Origin: UMGS1696 sp964621755
GTDB lineage: Bacteria > Bacillota > Clostridia > Oscillospirales > CAG-272
DNA length: 64,000 nt
Reading direction: 5' to 3'
NCBI GenBank assembly: GCA_964621755.1
Contig: CAZUPI010000002.1
Coordinates: 24,451-88,450 of the forward strand
Numbering within the stretch: position 1 is the first letter of the stretch; every line of letters begins with the position of its first letter. Shown one piece after another: positions 27,767 to 36,820 of this stretch. Under the pieces are notes generated by a model. That model saw only the letters and a program-made list of their open reading frames with translations. It made no database searches and was not told where the DNA came from. The position numbers were made by a program, and so were the translations under genes.

Positions 27767-29500
27767 ATGACTGACAGAAACATTATCGGACAGAAAATCG
27801 CATCCCTCAGAAAGGCCAAGGGTATCACTCAGGCGGACCTTGCGAACATGGTCGGGGTCAGCCCGCAAGCTGTATCTCAGTGGGAACGCAGTGAAACTTT
27901 ACCCGATATTCTTACGCTTCCCCGTCTCGCAGAGATTTTTGATGAAAGTATATCCGCTCTTCTTGGAATAGAAGATTCTGCCCCCACAACAAATGCGGAA
28001 GCAGAAGCAGTGGAAGAACCCGCGACAGAAGAGAGCACTCCCGCCGCCGATACAGATACAGTGGAAGAACCTGAAATCGTCGAAAGCGAGGCCGACGACG
28101 AAAAAAAATGCGATCCGTACGGTTGCGAAAACGAGGAATCCTCCACAACTACAGACCGTACGGATACCATCGAGGATGCTGTAAATGCTGCCGCCGACAT
28201 CGATGCCGCTTTGGATGCTGTTGAAGCAGAACATGACAAGCTCACGGAAGAAGCCGAAGCAGAAGAACACGAGGAGCCTGAAAAACATGAAGAACCGGAC
28301 TCTGATGACTTCACCTTCCATACGCCGAATATACACATCCCTGAAATCAACTTTCCCGAAATCCGCCTGCCCGGCGGACGTGTGATTCCGGCTAAGAAAA
28401 TCCCGGCAAAAGATATCAACGGAAAGACCATAACTGTAGAAAATGTCGCAGAGAAGATAGCGGATAAAATGAATAACATCGATTTTGACTTCAACTCTGC
28501 AAAATCAACATGCCAGATTGCGGATGTTTCTGGCTTCTCACTCCCTGTGAGCAAATATACCATCGATTTTGACGACTCGAACGAAAGCTACGAAGTTGCC
28601 ATCATCAAGGACGGAAAGATTGTGAAGCGCTTCTCCGCTTCCCCGAACAATTTTGTACAGCTCGTGGTAAACGGAAACATCAATACCCTTAATGCGGCTA
28701 TATCTGTTGAAGTAAACGGTAACGTAGGAGACGCAGCTTCCGGATTTGACATGACAATCAACGGAAACGTCGATGGCGACGCGCACGCGAGTATGACTCT
28801 GACCTGCGGTGATGTAGCCGGCGACGCCTCTTCAAACATGACGCTCAACTGCAACAATGTGGGAGGCGACGCGCACGCAAATATGACGCTGAACGTAAAC
28901 GGCAGAGTCGGATACGATGACGACGATAACGACGATGACGACCGCGACATACAGGTCGACGGCATGAACGTCACGATAAACGGCGACTACGACGGCGACC
29001 TGTCGGCTGCGGCAAATGTAACCGTATGCGGAAGTGTTCTGGGCAACGTCGATGCCGGTGGTTCCGTCAGCGCGGACGGCGATATCGACGGCGACGTTGA
29101 TGCAGGCGATTCCGTCACAGCAGGCGGCGATATCAACGGCGACGTCGATGCAGGTAATGATGTAACGGCAGGCGGCGATATCAACGGCGACGTCGATACC
29201 GGAAAGGACGTTATCGCAGAAGGCGACATCAACGGAGACGTTGACACGGGCGGTTCCGTCACAGCAGGCGGAGACATCGGCGGCGACATTGACACGGGCG
29301 GTTCCGTCATAGCAGGCGGAAACATCGACGGCGCCGTTGACACATCTGGAAACGTATCGATTGGCGGAGACGCTGCGGGAGACATCAGCGGAAACAACGT
29401 CACGGTAACGGGAAACGTATACGGCGACATTACCGCGGACGGAAAAGTCAAAATTTACGGCGCCGCCCCCAATTGCGAAAATGATGATGACGAAGAATGA
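27767..29500 (+). CDS. XRE-type HTH regulator fused to a bactofilin-like repeat domain
   Basis: 577 residues in three parts. Residues 1-66 are a Cro/CI helix-turn-helix (IGQKIASLRKAKGITQADLA, VSPQAVSQWERSETLPDILT). About 67-185 is an acidic, low-complexity linker. From about 280 a repetitive Gly/Asp/Val region appears, first with NGNIN/NGNVGD/GNVDGD units, then seven tandem 16-residue repeats of the pattern GDINGDVDAGNDVTAG. This pattern suggests a right-handed beta-solenoid like bactofilins/DUF583 polymerising proteins. A DNA-binding head on a potentially polymerising stalk would be unusual. No membrane segment seen. Confidence 0.85.
   Translation: MTDRNIIGQKIASLRKAKGITQADLANMVGVSPQAVSQWERSETLPDILTLPRLAEIFDESISALLGIEDSAPTTNAEAEAVEEPATEESTPAADTDTVEEPEIVESEADDEKKCDPYGCENEESSTTTDRTDTIEDAVNAAADIDAALDAVEAEHDKLTEEAEAEEHEEPEKHEEPDSDDFTFHTPNIHIPEINFPEIRLPGGRVIPAKKIPAKDINGKTITVENVAEKIADKMNNIDFDFNSAKSTCQIADVSGFSLPVSKYTIDFDDSNESYEVAIIKDGKIVKRFSASPNNFVQLVVNGNINTLNAAISVEVNGNVGDAASGFDMTINGNVDGDAHASMTLTCGDVAGDASSNMTLNCNNVGGDAHANMTLNVNGRVGYDDDDNDDDDRDIQVDGMNVTINGDYDGDLSAAANVTVCGSVLGNVDAGGSVSADGDIDGDVDAGDSVTAGGDINGDVDAGNDVTAGGDINGDVDTGKDVIAEGDINGDVDTGGSVTAGGDIGGDIDTGGSVIAGGNIDGAVDTSGNVSIGGDAAGDISGNNVTVTGNVYGDITADGKVKIYGAAPNCENDDDEE
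29078..29413 (+). repeat. Tandem 48-bp coding repeats (7 copies)
   Basis: Seven degenerate 48-bp units encode the 16-residue repeat GDINGDVDAGNDVTAG with D/N/T variation. The DNA is repetitive enough to recombine or be miscounted in assembly. The repeats belong to the solenoid domain of the HTH fusion. Confidence 0.8.
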
Positions 29501-29515
29501 CGAATAGCATAAATC

Positions 29516-29545
29516 GCGTGGGAAGGAAAACTTCCCACGCTTTTT
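29516..29545 (+). terminator. Intrinsic terminator after the HTH-repeat gene
   Basis: GCGTGGGAAG, loop GAAAA, CTTCCCACGC, then TTTTT. The promoter of the next gene starts immediately after. Confidence 0.9.
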
Positions 29546-29546
29546 A

Positions 29547-29575
29547 TTGCAATTTCACAGACGCCATAGTATAAT
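29547..29575 (+). promoter_or_regulatory. Sigma-A promoter of the C26 peptidase gene
   Basis: TTGCAA (29547-29552) and TATAAT (29570-29575) spaced 17 bp, 35 bp ahead of the start codon. Confidence 0.8.
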
Positions 29576-29609
29576 GTAAGGTAGAATTCATCCCAAACGG
29601 AGGAAACAT

Positions 29610-30305
29610 ATGAAAAAAATTGCACTGACCTGCTCTGTTGGAAACAGCTACACCCTCCATCCGCGTTACATAAATTATATCACAGCCGCGGCAAAGCAGT
29701 TCCAAATGGAAGTCATGCCAATCATCCTGCCTTCTGTAACAGACCCCGCCATACTGGACGAATTTGTAAAATCCTTCGACGGCTTTCTTTTCACAGGCGG
29801 CGTAGATATAAACCCATCCCTATACGGCGAGGAACTGCACGAAAAATGCGGCGAAATTCAGCCTCTCCGCGATACGCATGAACTGATGCTTCTCGAGCGA
29901 ATCCGAAAATCGGGTGTTCCGGCGTTCGGAATCTGCCGCGGGATACAGGTGATGGCGGTCGCAGCCGGGGGTAAGCTCTGGCAGGACATCTATGCACAAA
30001 AACTGGGCGAGGGCGCAGAACACTGCGTCAGGGACGAAAACGACCGCACGCACCATCCGGTAACGTTGTCCGGCTCTCTCGCAGAAGTTGCCGGTACCAC
30101 AAGCGTCACAACCAACAGCTACCACCATCAAGCGGTAAAATCGGTCCCCGCAAACATCGAAATCTGTGCTCTCACCCCCGACGGCCTTATCGAAGCCATC
30201 AATGACACATCCCTCCCCTATTACCGTGCCGTTCAATGGCATCCCGAACTTCACTCCGATGAACTATCCTACAAAATTATAAAGCCGTTTTTTGACGCGC
30301 TGTAA
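29610..30305 (+). CDS. Gamma-glutamyl-gamma-aminobutyrate hydrolase-like peptidase C26
   Basis: 231 residues of the class I glutamine amidotransferase-like C26 family, which cleaves gamma-glutamyl bonds. FTGGVDINPSLYGE, the nucleophile elbow VPAFGICRGIQVMAV with Cys, NSYHHQAVK and AVQWHPELH with the His/Glu of the triad are all present. Relatives include PuuD, which splits gamma-Glu-GABA in putrescine breakdown. No putrescine genes are adjacent, so the substrate is open. GGAGG precedes the ATG. Confidence 0.9.
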   Translation: MKKIALTCSVGNSYTLHPRYINYITAAAKQFQMEVMPIILPSVTDPAILDEFVKSFDGFLFTGGVDINPSLYGEELHEKCGEIQPLRDTHELMLLERIRKSGVPAFGICRGIQVMAVAAGGKLWQDIYAQKLGEGAEHCVRDENDRTHHPVTLSGSLAEVAGTTSVTTNSYHHQAVKSVPANIEICALTPDGLIEAINDTSLPYYRAVQWHPELHSDELSYKIIKPFFDAL

Positions 30306-30337
30306 CGGAACGCTGCCATCGACAGAAAGGACATCCC

Positions 30338-31398
30338 ATGAATCAAGAACTGTATGATTTTATAACGGAACGCCGACAGAGAGCGTTTCGGCAGGAGCCG
30401 CTGGACGACCGCTCCGGACAGTATGCGGCAAATGGACTTTCACCGCGGGCAAGGCGGAGACATTCCGCGAAGCGCTGCAATTCTTCCGCATTATCCACTA
30501 TGCGCTTTGGGCGGAGGGAAATTATCACAACACGATTGGCAGGTTCGACAAGTACATGATGCTCGGCGGGTCAGACGGAATGGGCGGCGAGATTTATAAC
30601 AAGCTTACCGCGATGTGTCTGCGCGCGTCGGGCGAGTTGAAGCTCATCGACCCCAAAATCAACCTTCGCGTGACGAAAAATACGCCCCTGGGGGTCTATC
30701 AGGAAGGGACAAAACTCACAAAGGTTGGGCTTGGCTTCCCGCAGTACTCGAACGACGATGTTGTGATTCCGGCCCTCGTGAATCTCGGATACGACGACGA
30801 AATCGCACATTTGCTTCGCAGCGAGTCGCCGAAGGTCGGGAGTGCCGATTCAGATACCGCCGACGAGCAGCTTGTATGGCTGACCGAGGTATTCTCCGCT
30901 TCCCTGCGCGGGAAAAAGAATGAACGCGGCGGAATCTGGCGCGCCGGAACCGGTTCCGCGATGTTTTATCTGTGGCACGCGGAAGAAATCGGTGCGTCCC
31001 CTGACGGCAGGCGGCGCGGTGAGCCGTTCGCTGCCAACTACTCGGCATCCCTGTTCGCCAAAATCGACGATCCGGTCCATATCGTGAAATCCTTCACGAA
31101 ACCGGACCTTGCGAAGGTCATCAACGGCGGTCCTTTGACGCTTGAATTCGACAGCAAAATTTTTGCGAATGAGGAAAGCATGACTAAGGTGGCGTCTCTT
31201 GTAAAATATTTCGTGAGCCGCGGTGGACATCAGCTCCAGCTCAATGCGGTATCCCACGAGGCGCTCCTCGACGCGCAGATTCATCCGGAAAAGTACGAGC
31301 GGCTGATTGTACGCATCTGGGGCTGGAGTGCCTATTTTGTGGAACTGGACAAGGGCTTCCAGGACCATGTGATACGCAGGCAAGAGTATCGCATGTAA
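30338..31398 (+). pseudogene. Decayed glycyl radical enzyme (pyruvate formate-lyase family)
   Basis: The start (MNQELYDFITERRQRAF) is followed by a frame change. In another frame appears ETFREALQFFRIIHYALW and then GRFDKYMMLGGSDGMGG, which match the GRE core. From 30556 a 280-residue frame continues to the end. It includes GFPQYSNDDVVIPALVNLG, AGTGSAMFYLWHAEEIGAS and the glycyl-loop region VRIWGWSAYFVELDKG with the radical Gly context. The segment that should carry the active-site Cys (after the NDDVIIPAL block) is missing. A complete GRE has about 750-800 residues, so this gene is internally deleted and dead. Confidence 0.8.
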
Positions 31399-31437
31399 GG
31401 CGCGCTCGCAAGGATGGATAAAAATATTTGAAAATGT

Positions 31438-31465
31438 TTGTTGATTTAAAAAGATGTGGTATATT
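31438..31465 (+). promoter_or_regulatory. Candidate promoter of the oligopeptide ABC operon
   Basis: TTGTTG (31438-31443) and TATATT (31460-31465) with a 16-bp spacer, about 80 bp ahead of the first gene. Hexamers are not perfect. Confidence 0.5.
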
Positions 31466-31546
31466 CCGTCTGTTTCAGGTTATACTAAGCAGCACAGACG
31501 ACGGTTTTATTCGTGAAATCTGCCGCAATCTGTTTGGAGGCAACTC

Positions 31547-33694
31547 ATGAAAAAGTTTTTATCACTTGCGCTTGCCGTTTTGATACCACTCTCCTCGGCG
31601 GCTATACTCGCTTCCTGCGGCAAGGTAAGCGACGAAGACAACGTTATCATTCTTGGCAATACAACGGAACTTTCGGGTGACTTCCGTTTTCCCGGGTACG
31701 GCGCCTCATCATCCAGCGCTGCTGACCAGGACATCAACAAACTCACCGTCGGCTATTCCACCATGGAAACAAACCAGACCGGTGAATACGTATGGAATGA
31801 AACCGCAGTTAAATCCCATACAGAGGAAGTTGTTGACAATGGGGACGGTACCGAAAACTATAGGATAACCATCGAAATCAACGAAGATCTGACCTTCTCC
31901 GACGGTACTCCCATTACTGCGGATAACTACCTGGCCTACACGTTAGCGTTCAGTACCATCGTCGCACGCAACGCGGGCAGCACAGGTATGGCCGGGCAGT
32001 CCTTAGTAGGTTTTGCCGACTTCGCCAACTATGCCGGCGAGGGCGTCAAAGTAAATCCAGAAGCAAATGCTGCCAAAGAATTCGCAGGTGTTCGCAAGCT
32101 CGGCGAATACGAATTCTCCCTCGAGATTGACGGCGCTACCGGATTTTATCCCTACTACTACGCATACATTTACTCGGCAGTCACCCCCTACGATTTGGGG
32201 CTTATCTTCGGCGACGGCGTATCCATCAAGGACGACGGCAAGGGCTGCTACCTCGAAGGCAGCTGGTATGAGCAGCGCGCTGACTCCACCGCTGACGCTC
32301 TCGCTTTCAAGAAATCCGCGCACATGCAGGAAGCGCGTTATGACACAACAAAATATCCCTTCTCCGGTCCTTATACCATCACAGCATGGGATGAAGGTAC
32401 CAAGCAGGCTACTCTGACCAGAAACGACCTGTTCCAGGGCAACTTTGAAGATCAAAAGCCGGCCATTCTCACAGTTGTGTATGTCAAAATCGTTGCCGAA
32501 ACACAGATTGACCTCCTAACAAGCGGGGGCGTTGACGTCCTTTCAGGCGTGACCGGCGGCGATATGACAAAGGCGGCGCTTCAGGTTGTCGGCAGCGGCT
32601 TCAAGGAAAACCACTATCAAAAAGCCGGTTACGGCAAAATTCAGTTTGACTGCGACTTCGGTCCCACTCTGTTCGTGGAGGTCCGCCAGGCAATCGCGAC
32701 CCTTCTCGACAGACCTACGTTTGCCACCACCTTTACAGGAGGCTACGGAAAAGTTGTAAACGGTCCGTATTCGGAAGACTCCTGGATGTATCTCGCCGCA
32801 AGGGACACACTGGAAGACGCCATGAACACATACGAATACTCCCTTGCAAACGCCAAAACCATCCTGGAAGAAGGAGGCTGGATATACAATTCCAAGGGGG
32901 AACCATATGTTGAAGGTGCGTCCGGCGTTGACAAAGTGCGTTACAAGAAAATAACAAGAGAAGAGCTTGAGACGCTTACTACAAAAGACTGTGTAGAAGC
33001 CACCATCAACTACCAATCCGTAAACAATACCGACAGCATCGTCTATAAAACCACAGAAATAAATGGTGCATACTATATCCCGCTGGCAATCAACTGGTTC
33101 TCTACCGCCGACAACGCGGTATCCGACCTTCTTTCCACCATGCTCGCAAACGGCACTGATGTGACAGCTGCGGGTATGGTAATCCGTCAGGCAGTCGGCG
33201 ACTTCAACTCTCTCCTCGGCGAAATTTATCGTGAACCTTCGTACGGCTACAACGGCGTTATCAAATACAGTATGTATAACCTCGCAACAAGCTTTACCAG
33301 CACGATATATGACTTCTCCTGGAACTGGTCTCTTGACCCGAATTACTTTGCGTACTCGGTAAACAAGCTCTACGACGAGTACGACGCGGCGTTCCCGTAC
33401 TATGATGCAGACGGCAGCCACGAAAAACGCAGCTATGCGGAAGCATTGGAAAAGTCCGGCGGCAAGCTTGGTATGGACTACCTGTCCATGGCAATGGTAT
33501 ACGACGCCGCATCCAACGAAGAATACCTGGAATGGTGGACAGCGTATATCCAGAGATGGAACGAGCTTATCCCCGATATCCCGCTGTACTGCAACTTCTA
33601 CTACGACGTATACAACGAAAAGATTCAAGATTACTACACCTCTCCTTATTGGAGAACTGCTGATGCTGTTCTTTACTGCTCTATCAAGGGCTGA
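31547..33694 (+). CDS. Oligopeptide-binding lipoprotein (OppA-type, SBP family 5)
   Basis: 715-residue substrate-binding protein. Signal peptide with a lipobox ends AILASC, so it is membrane-anchored outside. The SBP_bac_5 fold is shown by NEDLTFSDGTPITADNYLAY near residue 107 and later by conserved blocks such as VRQAIATLLDRPTFA. It is longer than classical OppA (about 540), partly through extra loops. GGAGGCAA precedes the ATG. First gene of an operon with OppB, OppC, OppD and OppF; a hairpin follows it and may raise its expression over the permeases. Confidence 0.92.
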   Translation: MKKFLSLALAVLIPLSSAAILASCGKVSDEDNVIILGNTTELSGDFRFPGYGASSSSAADQDINKLTVGYSTMETNQTGEYVWNETAVKSHTEEVVDNGDGTENYRITIEINEDLTFSDGTPITADNYLAYTLAFSTIVARNAGSTGMAGQSLVGFADFANYAGEGVKVNPEANAAKEFAGVRKLGEYEFSLEIDGATGFYPYYYAYIYSAVTPYDLGLIFGDGVSIKDDGKGCYLEGSWYEQRADSTADALAFKKSAHMQEARYDTTKYPFSGPYTITAWDEGTKQATLTRNDLFQGNFEDQKPAILTVVYVKIVAETQIDLLTSGGVDVLSGVTGGDMTKAALQVVGSGFKENHYQKAGYGKIQFDCDFGPTLFVEVRQAIATLLDRPTFATTFTGGYGKVVNGPYSEDSWMYLAARDTLEDAMNTYEYSLANAKTILEEGGWIYNSKGEPYVEGASGVDKVRYKKITREELETLTTKDCVEATINYQSVNNTDSIVYKTTEINGAYYIPLAINWFSTADNAVSDLLSTMLANGTDVTAAGMVIRQAVGDFNSLLGEIYREPSYGYNGVIKYSMYNLATSFTSTIYDFSWNWSLDPNYFAYSVNKLYDEYDAAFPYYDADGSHEKRSYAEALEKSGGKLGMDYLSMAMVYDAASNEEYLEWWTAYIQRWNELIPDIPLYCNFYYDVYNEKIQDYYTSPYWRTADAVLYCSIKG

Positions 33695-33726
33695 GTACAG
33701 CGTATAAATCAACTGATAACGGACAG

Positions 33727-33759
33727 ACTATTGGGAGTGCGACAATCACTCCCAATAGT
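33727..33759 (+). terminator. Hairpin between oppA-type gene and oppB
   Basis: ACTATTGGGAGTG, seven-base loop, CACTCCCAATAGT: a perfect 13-bp stem with only a weak T tail (TTA). As an intra-operon hairpin after a binding-protein gene it likely gives partial termination or 3' stabilisation of the upstream mRNA. Confidence 0.7.
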
Positions 33760-33862
33760 TTATATGTCCCACTTTAGCAAATATCCCTGCACGTTTTATC
33801 CAATGAAACGTACAACCGGCCGCGCATATTCTATTTTTAAATTTCGAATTCTGAGGTGTATT

Positions 33863-34882
33863 ATGGGAAAGTACATACTGAAACGTATCGGTTATATGCT
33901 GCTTGTCCTCGTGATTCTCTCCTTTCTCATGTATCTTATTTACAATATGATACCGTACGATAGAGCGCGTGCCCTCGTCGAAGAACAAAAGGCGGTCTAT
34001 AAAAATGACCCGGCAGGATTCGAGCGTGCATACCAGAATTACCGCCACCAGTTAGGCCTCGACCGGAGCGTCGTATTCCGCTACCTCCATTGGATTGGTC
34101 TTGTGCCAATTGACGGAGTCTACGACGGTTTGCTGCAGGGCAACTTCGGCTGGAGCTTCCAATACAACCGCCCCGCAACGGAGGTCCTCGTCGAACCGAT
34201 GCGCAATACCATCTTTATTAATATCTTCGCAACCCTATTCGCTCTCGGTATTACCCTCCCTCTCGGCATCTTCTGTGCCGTACACCGCGGCAGCAAACGG
34301 GACTCCGCCGTTCAAATCGGCACCATCGTCGGCTACAGCATCCCGAGCTTTATCATCGCAATTCTGTTCATCTGTCTCTTTGCCGTCATTATCCCGATAT
34401 TCCCCGTCAGCGGTATGAAAACCCCCGGAAGCAGTTACTCTGGAATCAAAAAATTCTTCGACGAGCTTTACTACATGGGACTTCCCCTCGTCGTGATGAC
34501 CTTTTCCTCCCTCGGCGGCATGACCCGTTACGTCCGCGCTTCCATGACCGAAGCACTCTCTATGGACTGTATCCGCACCGCACGTGCAAAAGGACTGCAT
34601 GAAAAGGTCGTTATTTATTCTCACGCTTGGAGAAACGCCCTCATCCCGATTATCACCCTGATTATCGGATGGTTTATCGGCATCTTCTCCGGCTCCCTTA
34701 TGATTGAAAATATTTTTGCTCTCAACGGAATGGGGCGTATCTACATCAACTCGCTCAACTCCAACGACTATGAGGTGGTGCTGATTCTGCAAATGTTCTA
34801 CGTCACCCTTGCGCTGCTCGGCAATCTGATAATAGACATTGCATACGGCGTCGCAGATCCGCGTGTCCGTGTGTCAAAGTAA
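33863..34882 (+). CDS. oppB: Oligopeptide ABC transporter permease OppB
   Basis: 339 residues, six predicted transmembrane segments. The EAA-type cytoplasmic loop is DCIRTARAKGLHEKVVIYSHAWRNAL (in two parts, about 235-260). TM1 is YMLLVLVILSFLMYLIYNMIP. The start at 33863 follows GAGGTG; the frame is open for 44 codons upstream through the hairpin without a site. It pairs with OppC in the membrane. Confidence 0.92.
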   Translation: MGKYILKRIGYMLLVLVILSFLMYLIYNMIPYDRARALVEEQKAVYKNDPAGFERAYQNYRHQLGLDRSVVFRYLHWIGLVPIDGVYDGLLQGNFGWSFQYNRPATEVLVEPMRNTIFINIFATLFALGITLPLGIFCAVHRGSKRDSAVQIGTIVGYSIPSFIIAILFICLFAVIIPIFPVSGMKTPGSSYSGIKKFFDELYYMGLPLVVMTFSSLGGMTRYVRASMTEALSMDCIRTARAKGLHEKVVIYSHAWRNALIPIITLIIGWFIGIFSGSLMIENIFALNGMGRIYINSLNSNDYEVVLILQMFYVTLALLGNLIIDIAYGVADPRVRVSK

Positions 34883-34900
34883 CCGGAACGGAGGAAAATC

Positions 34901-36820
34901 ATGAAAAAAAAGAAAAAATCACTCCGTCATTCATGGCTCGGCAGAATGTTCTGGGGCGCATCCAAAACTCTCGACGACAATCCCGATAAATACGCAAGTC
35001 CCGGGAAACTCGCCGTACAACGCTTCTTCCGCCGTCCCGCAGCCTGCGTTGCGCTTGCAATCATCATCGTCATGTTTCTGTTCGTCTTTATCGGGCCGCT
35101 TATCAACCCAATTGACCTTTCTTATTCGGAAACCCTCCACAAAAATCTCGGTCCCTCCTATGACATGATATCCATTCCGTCCGCTCTTGCGAGGGACGTC
35201 AAGGAAATTTCATCTTATTCCTCCTTTTCTCTCGGGCTTGACAACGCCGGAAACGTCTACACATGGGGCAAAACCTACCTGAAGGATGTCAAAATCGATA
35301 TTTCGGACATCCCTGAAGAAGTGCAAAACAACAATATCGTTCACGCGGCTGCCGGTATCGACCACGCTGTGGCCATCTCCGAAGACGGTCACCTCTACTG
35401 CTGGGGCGCATATGACAACGGTCAGTACGGTATGAACGGCAGCATGATTTCCATAGCAAAGCCGCAGCCGTACGACCTCATCACCGGCACGATTGACGTG
35501 GCAAATGTAAAACAGCTCATCTGCGGCAACCAGGTCACAGCAATTGTCATGAACGACGGCTCCTCTTATATGTGGGGCAACTACAATATCGGCGCCACCA
35601 ACATTACCTCGTTTGACGATATTCCCAACCTCGAAAAGGTCGTGTTCCTCCAATCCCTCATTGTCGGCATCACACAGGACGGTAAATTCGTTTGCGGCAA
35701 GACCTCCGCGTTTGACTCGTATGAAATCATCAATGCAAACGGCGCCGCTGCGCTCACCAATCTCTGGGATTTTCTGGATGACCATAAAGTCGTCGATATT
35801 GCGTCCAATATGACAAACGCCTGTCTCCTGCTTGAGGACGGTTCTCTTCTTATCGTCGGGGCGTCTGGGGACAACTCCCGCGCGATTCCGACCATCCCGG
35901 ACGGCGAAACCGTAACGGCAGTCTACGGCGGCGCAAGGCACTACGCCCTCCTCACCGACGCCGGACGTGTTCTCACATGGGGCGGCAGCGCGCTCAGCCA
36001 GACCGATATTCCCGTCTCTATGCAAAATCCCGGCGCCGCTGACAACCTCTACTGCGTCGGTTTCCAGACTTATGCTGAAAAAGACGGCGAAATTGTGGAA
36101 AAGTGGGGCTTCAAAGGCTATCTCATGGGAACCGACGAGATCGGACGGGACATATTTGTCCGCGTGATGAACGGCGGTAAAATGACCATGACCATCGGTG
36201 CGGTCGCGGTTATTCTTTCCTCTGTCATCGGCATCATCATCGGCTGTATCTCGGGCTACTTCGGCGGAAAGGTCGACATTTTTCTCATGCGTGTGACCGA
36301 GATTTTTTCCGCCATTCCGTTTCTGCCGTTCGCACTTGTCCTGTCTGCAATCCTCCGTCAAACGGACGTAAAGGAGGACACGCGAATTTTCCTCATCATG
36401 GTTGTGCTCGGTATTCTGACGTGGACCGGACTGGCGCGGCTCGTCCGCGGTCAAGTACTCGCGGAACGGGAAAAGGAATTTGTTCTGGCAGCACAGTCGA
36501 TGGGGGTCCCCGAGAGCCGTATCGCGTTCAAGCACATCCTGCCAAACGTCATTTCGGTCATCATCGTATCCCTTACCCTTGACTTCGCCGGATGTATGCT
36601 CACCGAAGCGTCCCTGTCTTACCTCGGCTTCGGCGTACAGCTTCCCCGTCCGACATGGGGCAACATGCTCTACGGATGCAACAGCTCAATTGTCATCAAA
36701 TCCTACTGGTGGAGATGGGTCTTCCCAGCCCTCTTCCTTTCGGCCAGCACCATTTCCATCAACGTAATCGGTGATACCCTGCGCGATATTTTTGACCCGA
36801 AGTCGGAGGTTGAAAAATAA
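34901..36820 (+). CDS. oppC: Oligopeptide ABC permease OppC with an inserted RCC1-like propeller
   Basis: 639 residues; normal OppC has about 300. TM1 is at residues 48-68 (VALAIIIVMFLFVFIGP). Residues about 100-405 hold seven repeats of the RCC1 type, each around a core such as AVAISEDGHLYCWGAYDNGQYG: at 107-123, 155-176, 212-230, 252-268, 306-320, 347-363 and 389-405. OppC then resumes with the canonical GTDEIGRDIFVRVMNGG at 410 and five TM segments, with the EAA loop AAQSMGVPESRIAFKHILPN. The loop between TM1 and TM2 faces outside the cell, so the propeller should be extracellular. Repeats lose several conserved glycines, so it may bind a ligand or the binding protein; it is a clear fusion in a continuous frame. 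Confidence 0.9.
   Translation: MKKKKKSLRHSWLGRMFWGASKTLDDNPDKYASPGKLAVQRFFRRPAACVALAIIIVMFLFVFIGPLINPIDLSYSETLHKNLGPSYDMISIPSALARDVKEISSYSSFSLGLDNAGNVYTWGKTYLKDVKIDISDIPEEVQNNNIVHAAAGIDHAVAISEDGHLYCWGAYDNGQYGMNGSMISIAKPQPYDLITGTIDVANVKQLICGNQVTAIVMNDGSSYMWGNYNIGATNITSFDDIPNLEKVVFLQSLIVGITQDGKFVCGKTSAFDSYEIINANGAAALTNLWDFLDDHKVVDIASNMTNACLLLEDGSLLIVGASGDNSRAIPTIPDGETVTAVYGGARHYALLTDAGRVLTWGGSALSQTDIPVSMQNPGAADNLYCVGFQTYAEKDGEIVEKWGFKGYLMGTDEIGRDIFVRVMNGGKMTMTIGAVAVILSSVIGIIIGCISGYFGGKVDIFLMRVTEIFSAIPFLPFALVLSAILRQTDVKEDTRIFLIMVVLGILTWTGLARLVRGQVLAEREKEFVLAAQSMGVPESRIAFKHILPNVISVIIVSLTLDFAGCMLTEASLSYLGFGVQLPRPTWGNMLYGCNSSIVIKSYWWRWVFPALFLSASTISINVIGDTLRDIFDPKSEVEK

Noticed and set aside
29078..29413. 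The 48-bp repeats as a CRISPR array
   Set aside because: Repeats are contiguous coding units with no unique spacers, and they stay in one frame.
32543..33712. A 389-codon open frame antisense to the oppA-type gene
   Set aside because: The plus-strand lipoprotein is a full-length binding protein; no start signal or motif on the minus strand.
35210..36535. A 441-codon open frame antisense to oppC
   Set aside because: It mirrors the propeller region and has no motif or ribosome site.
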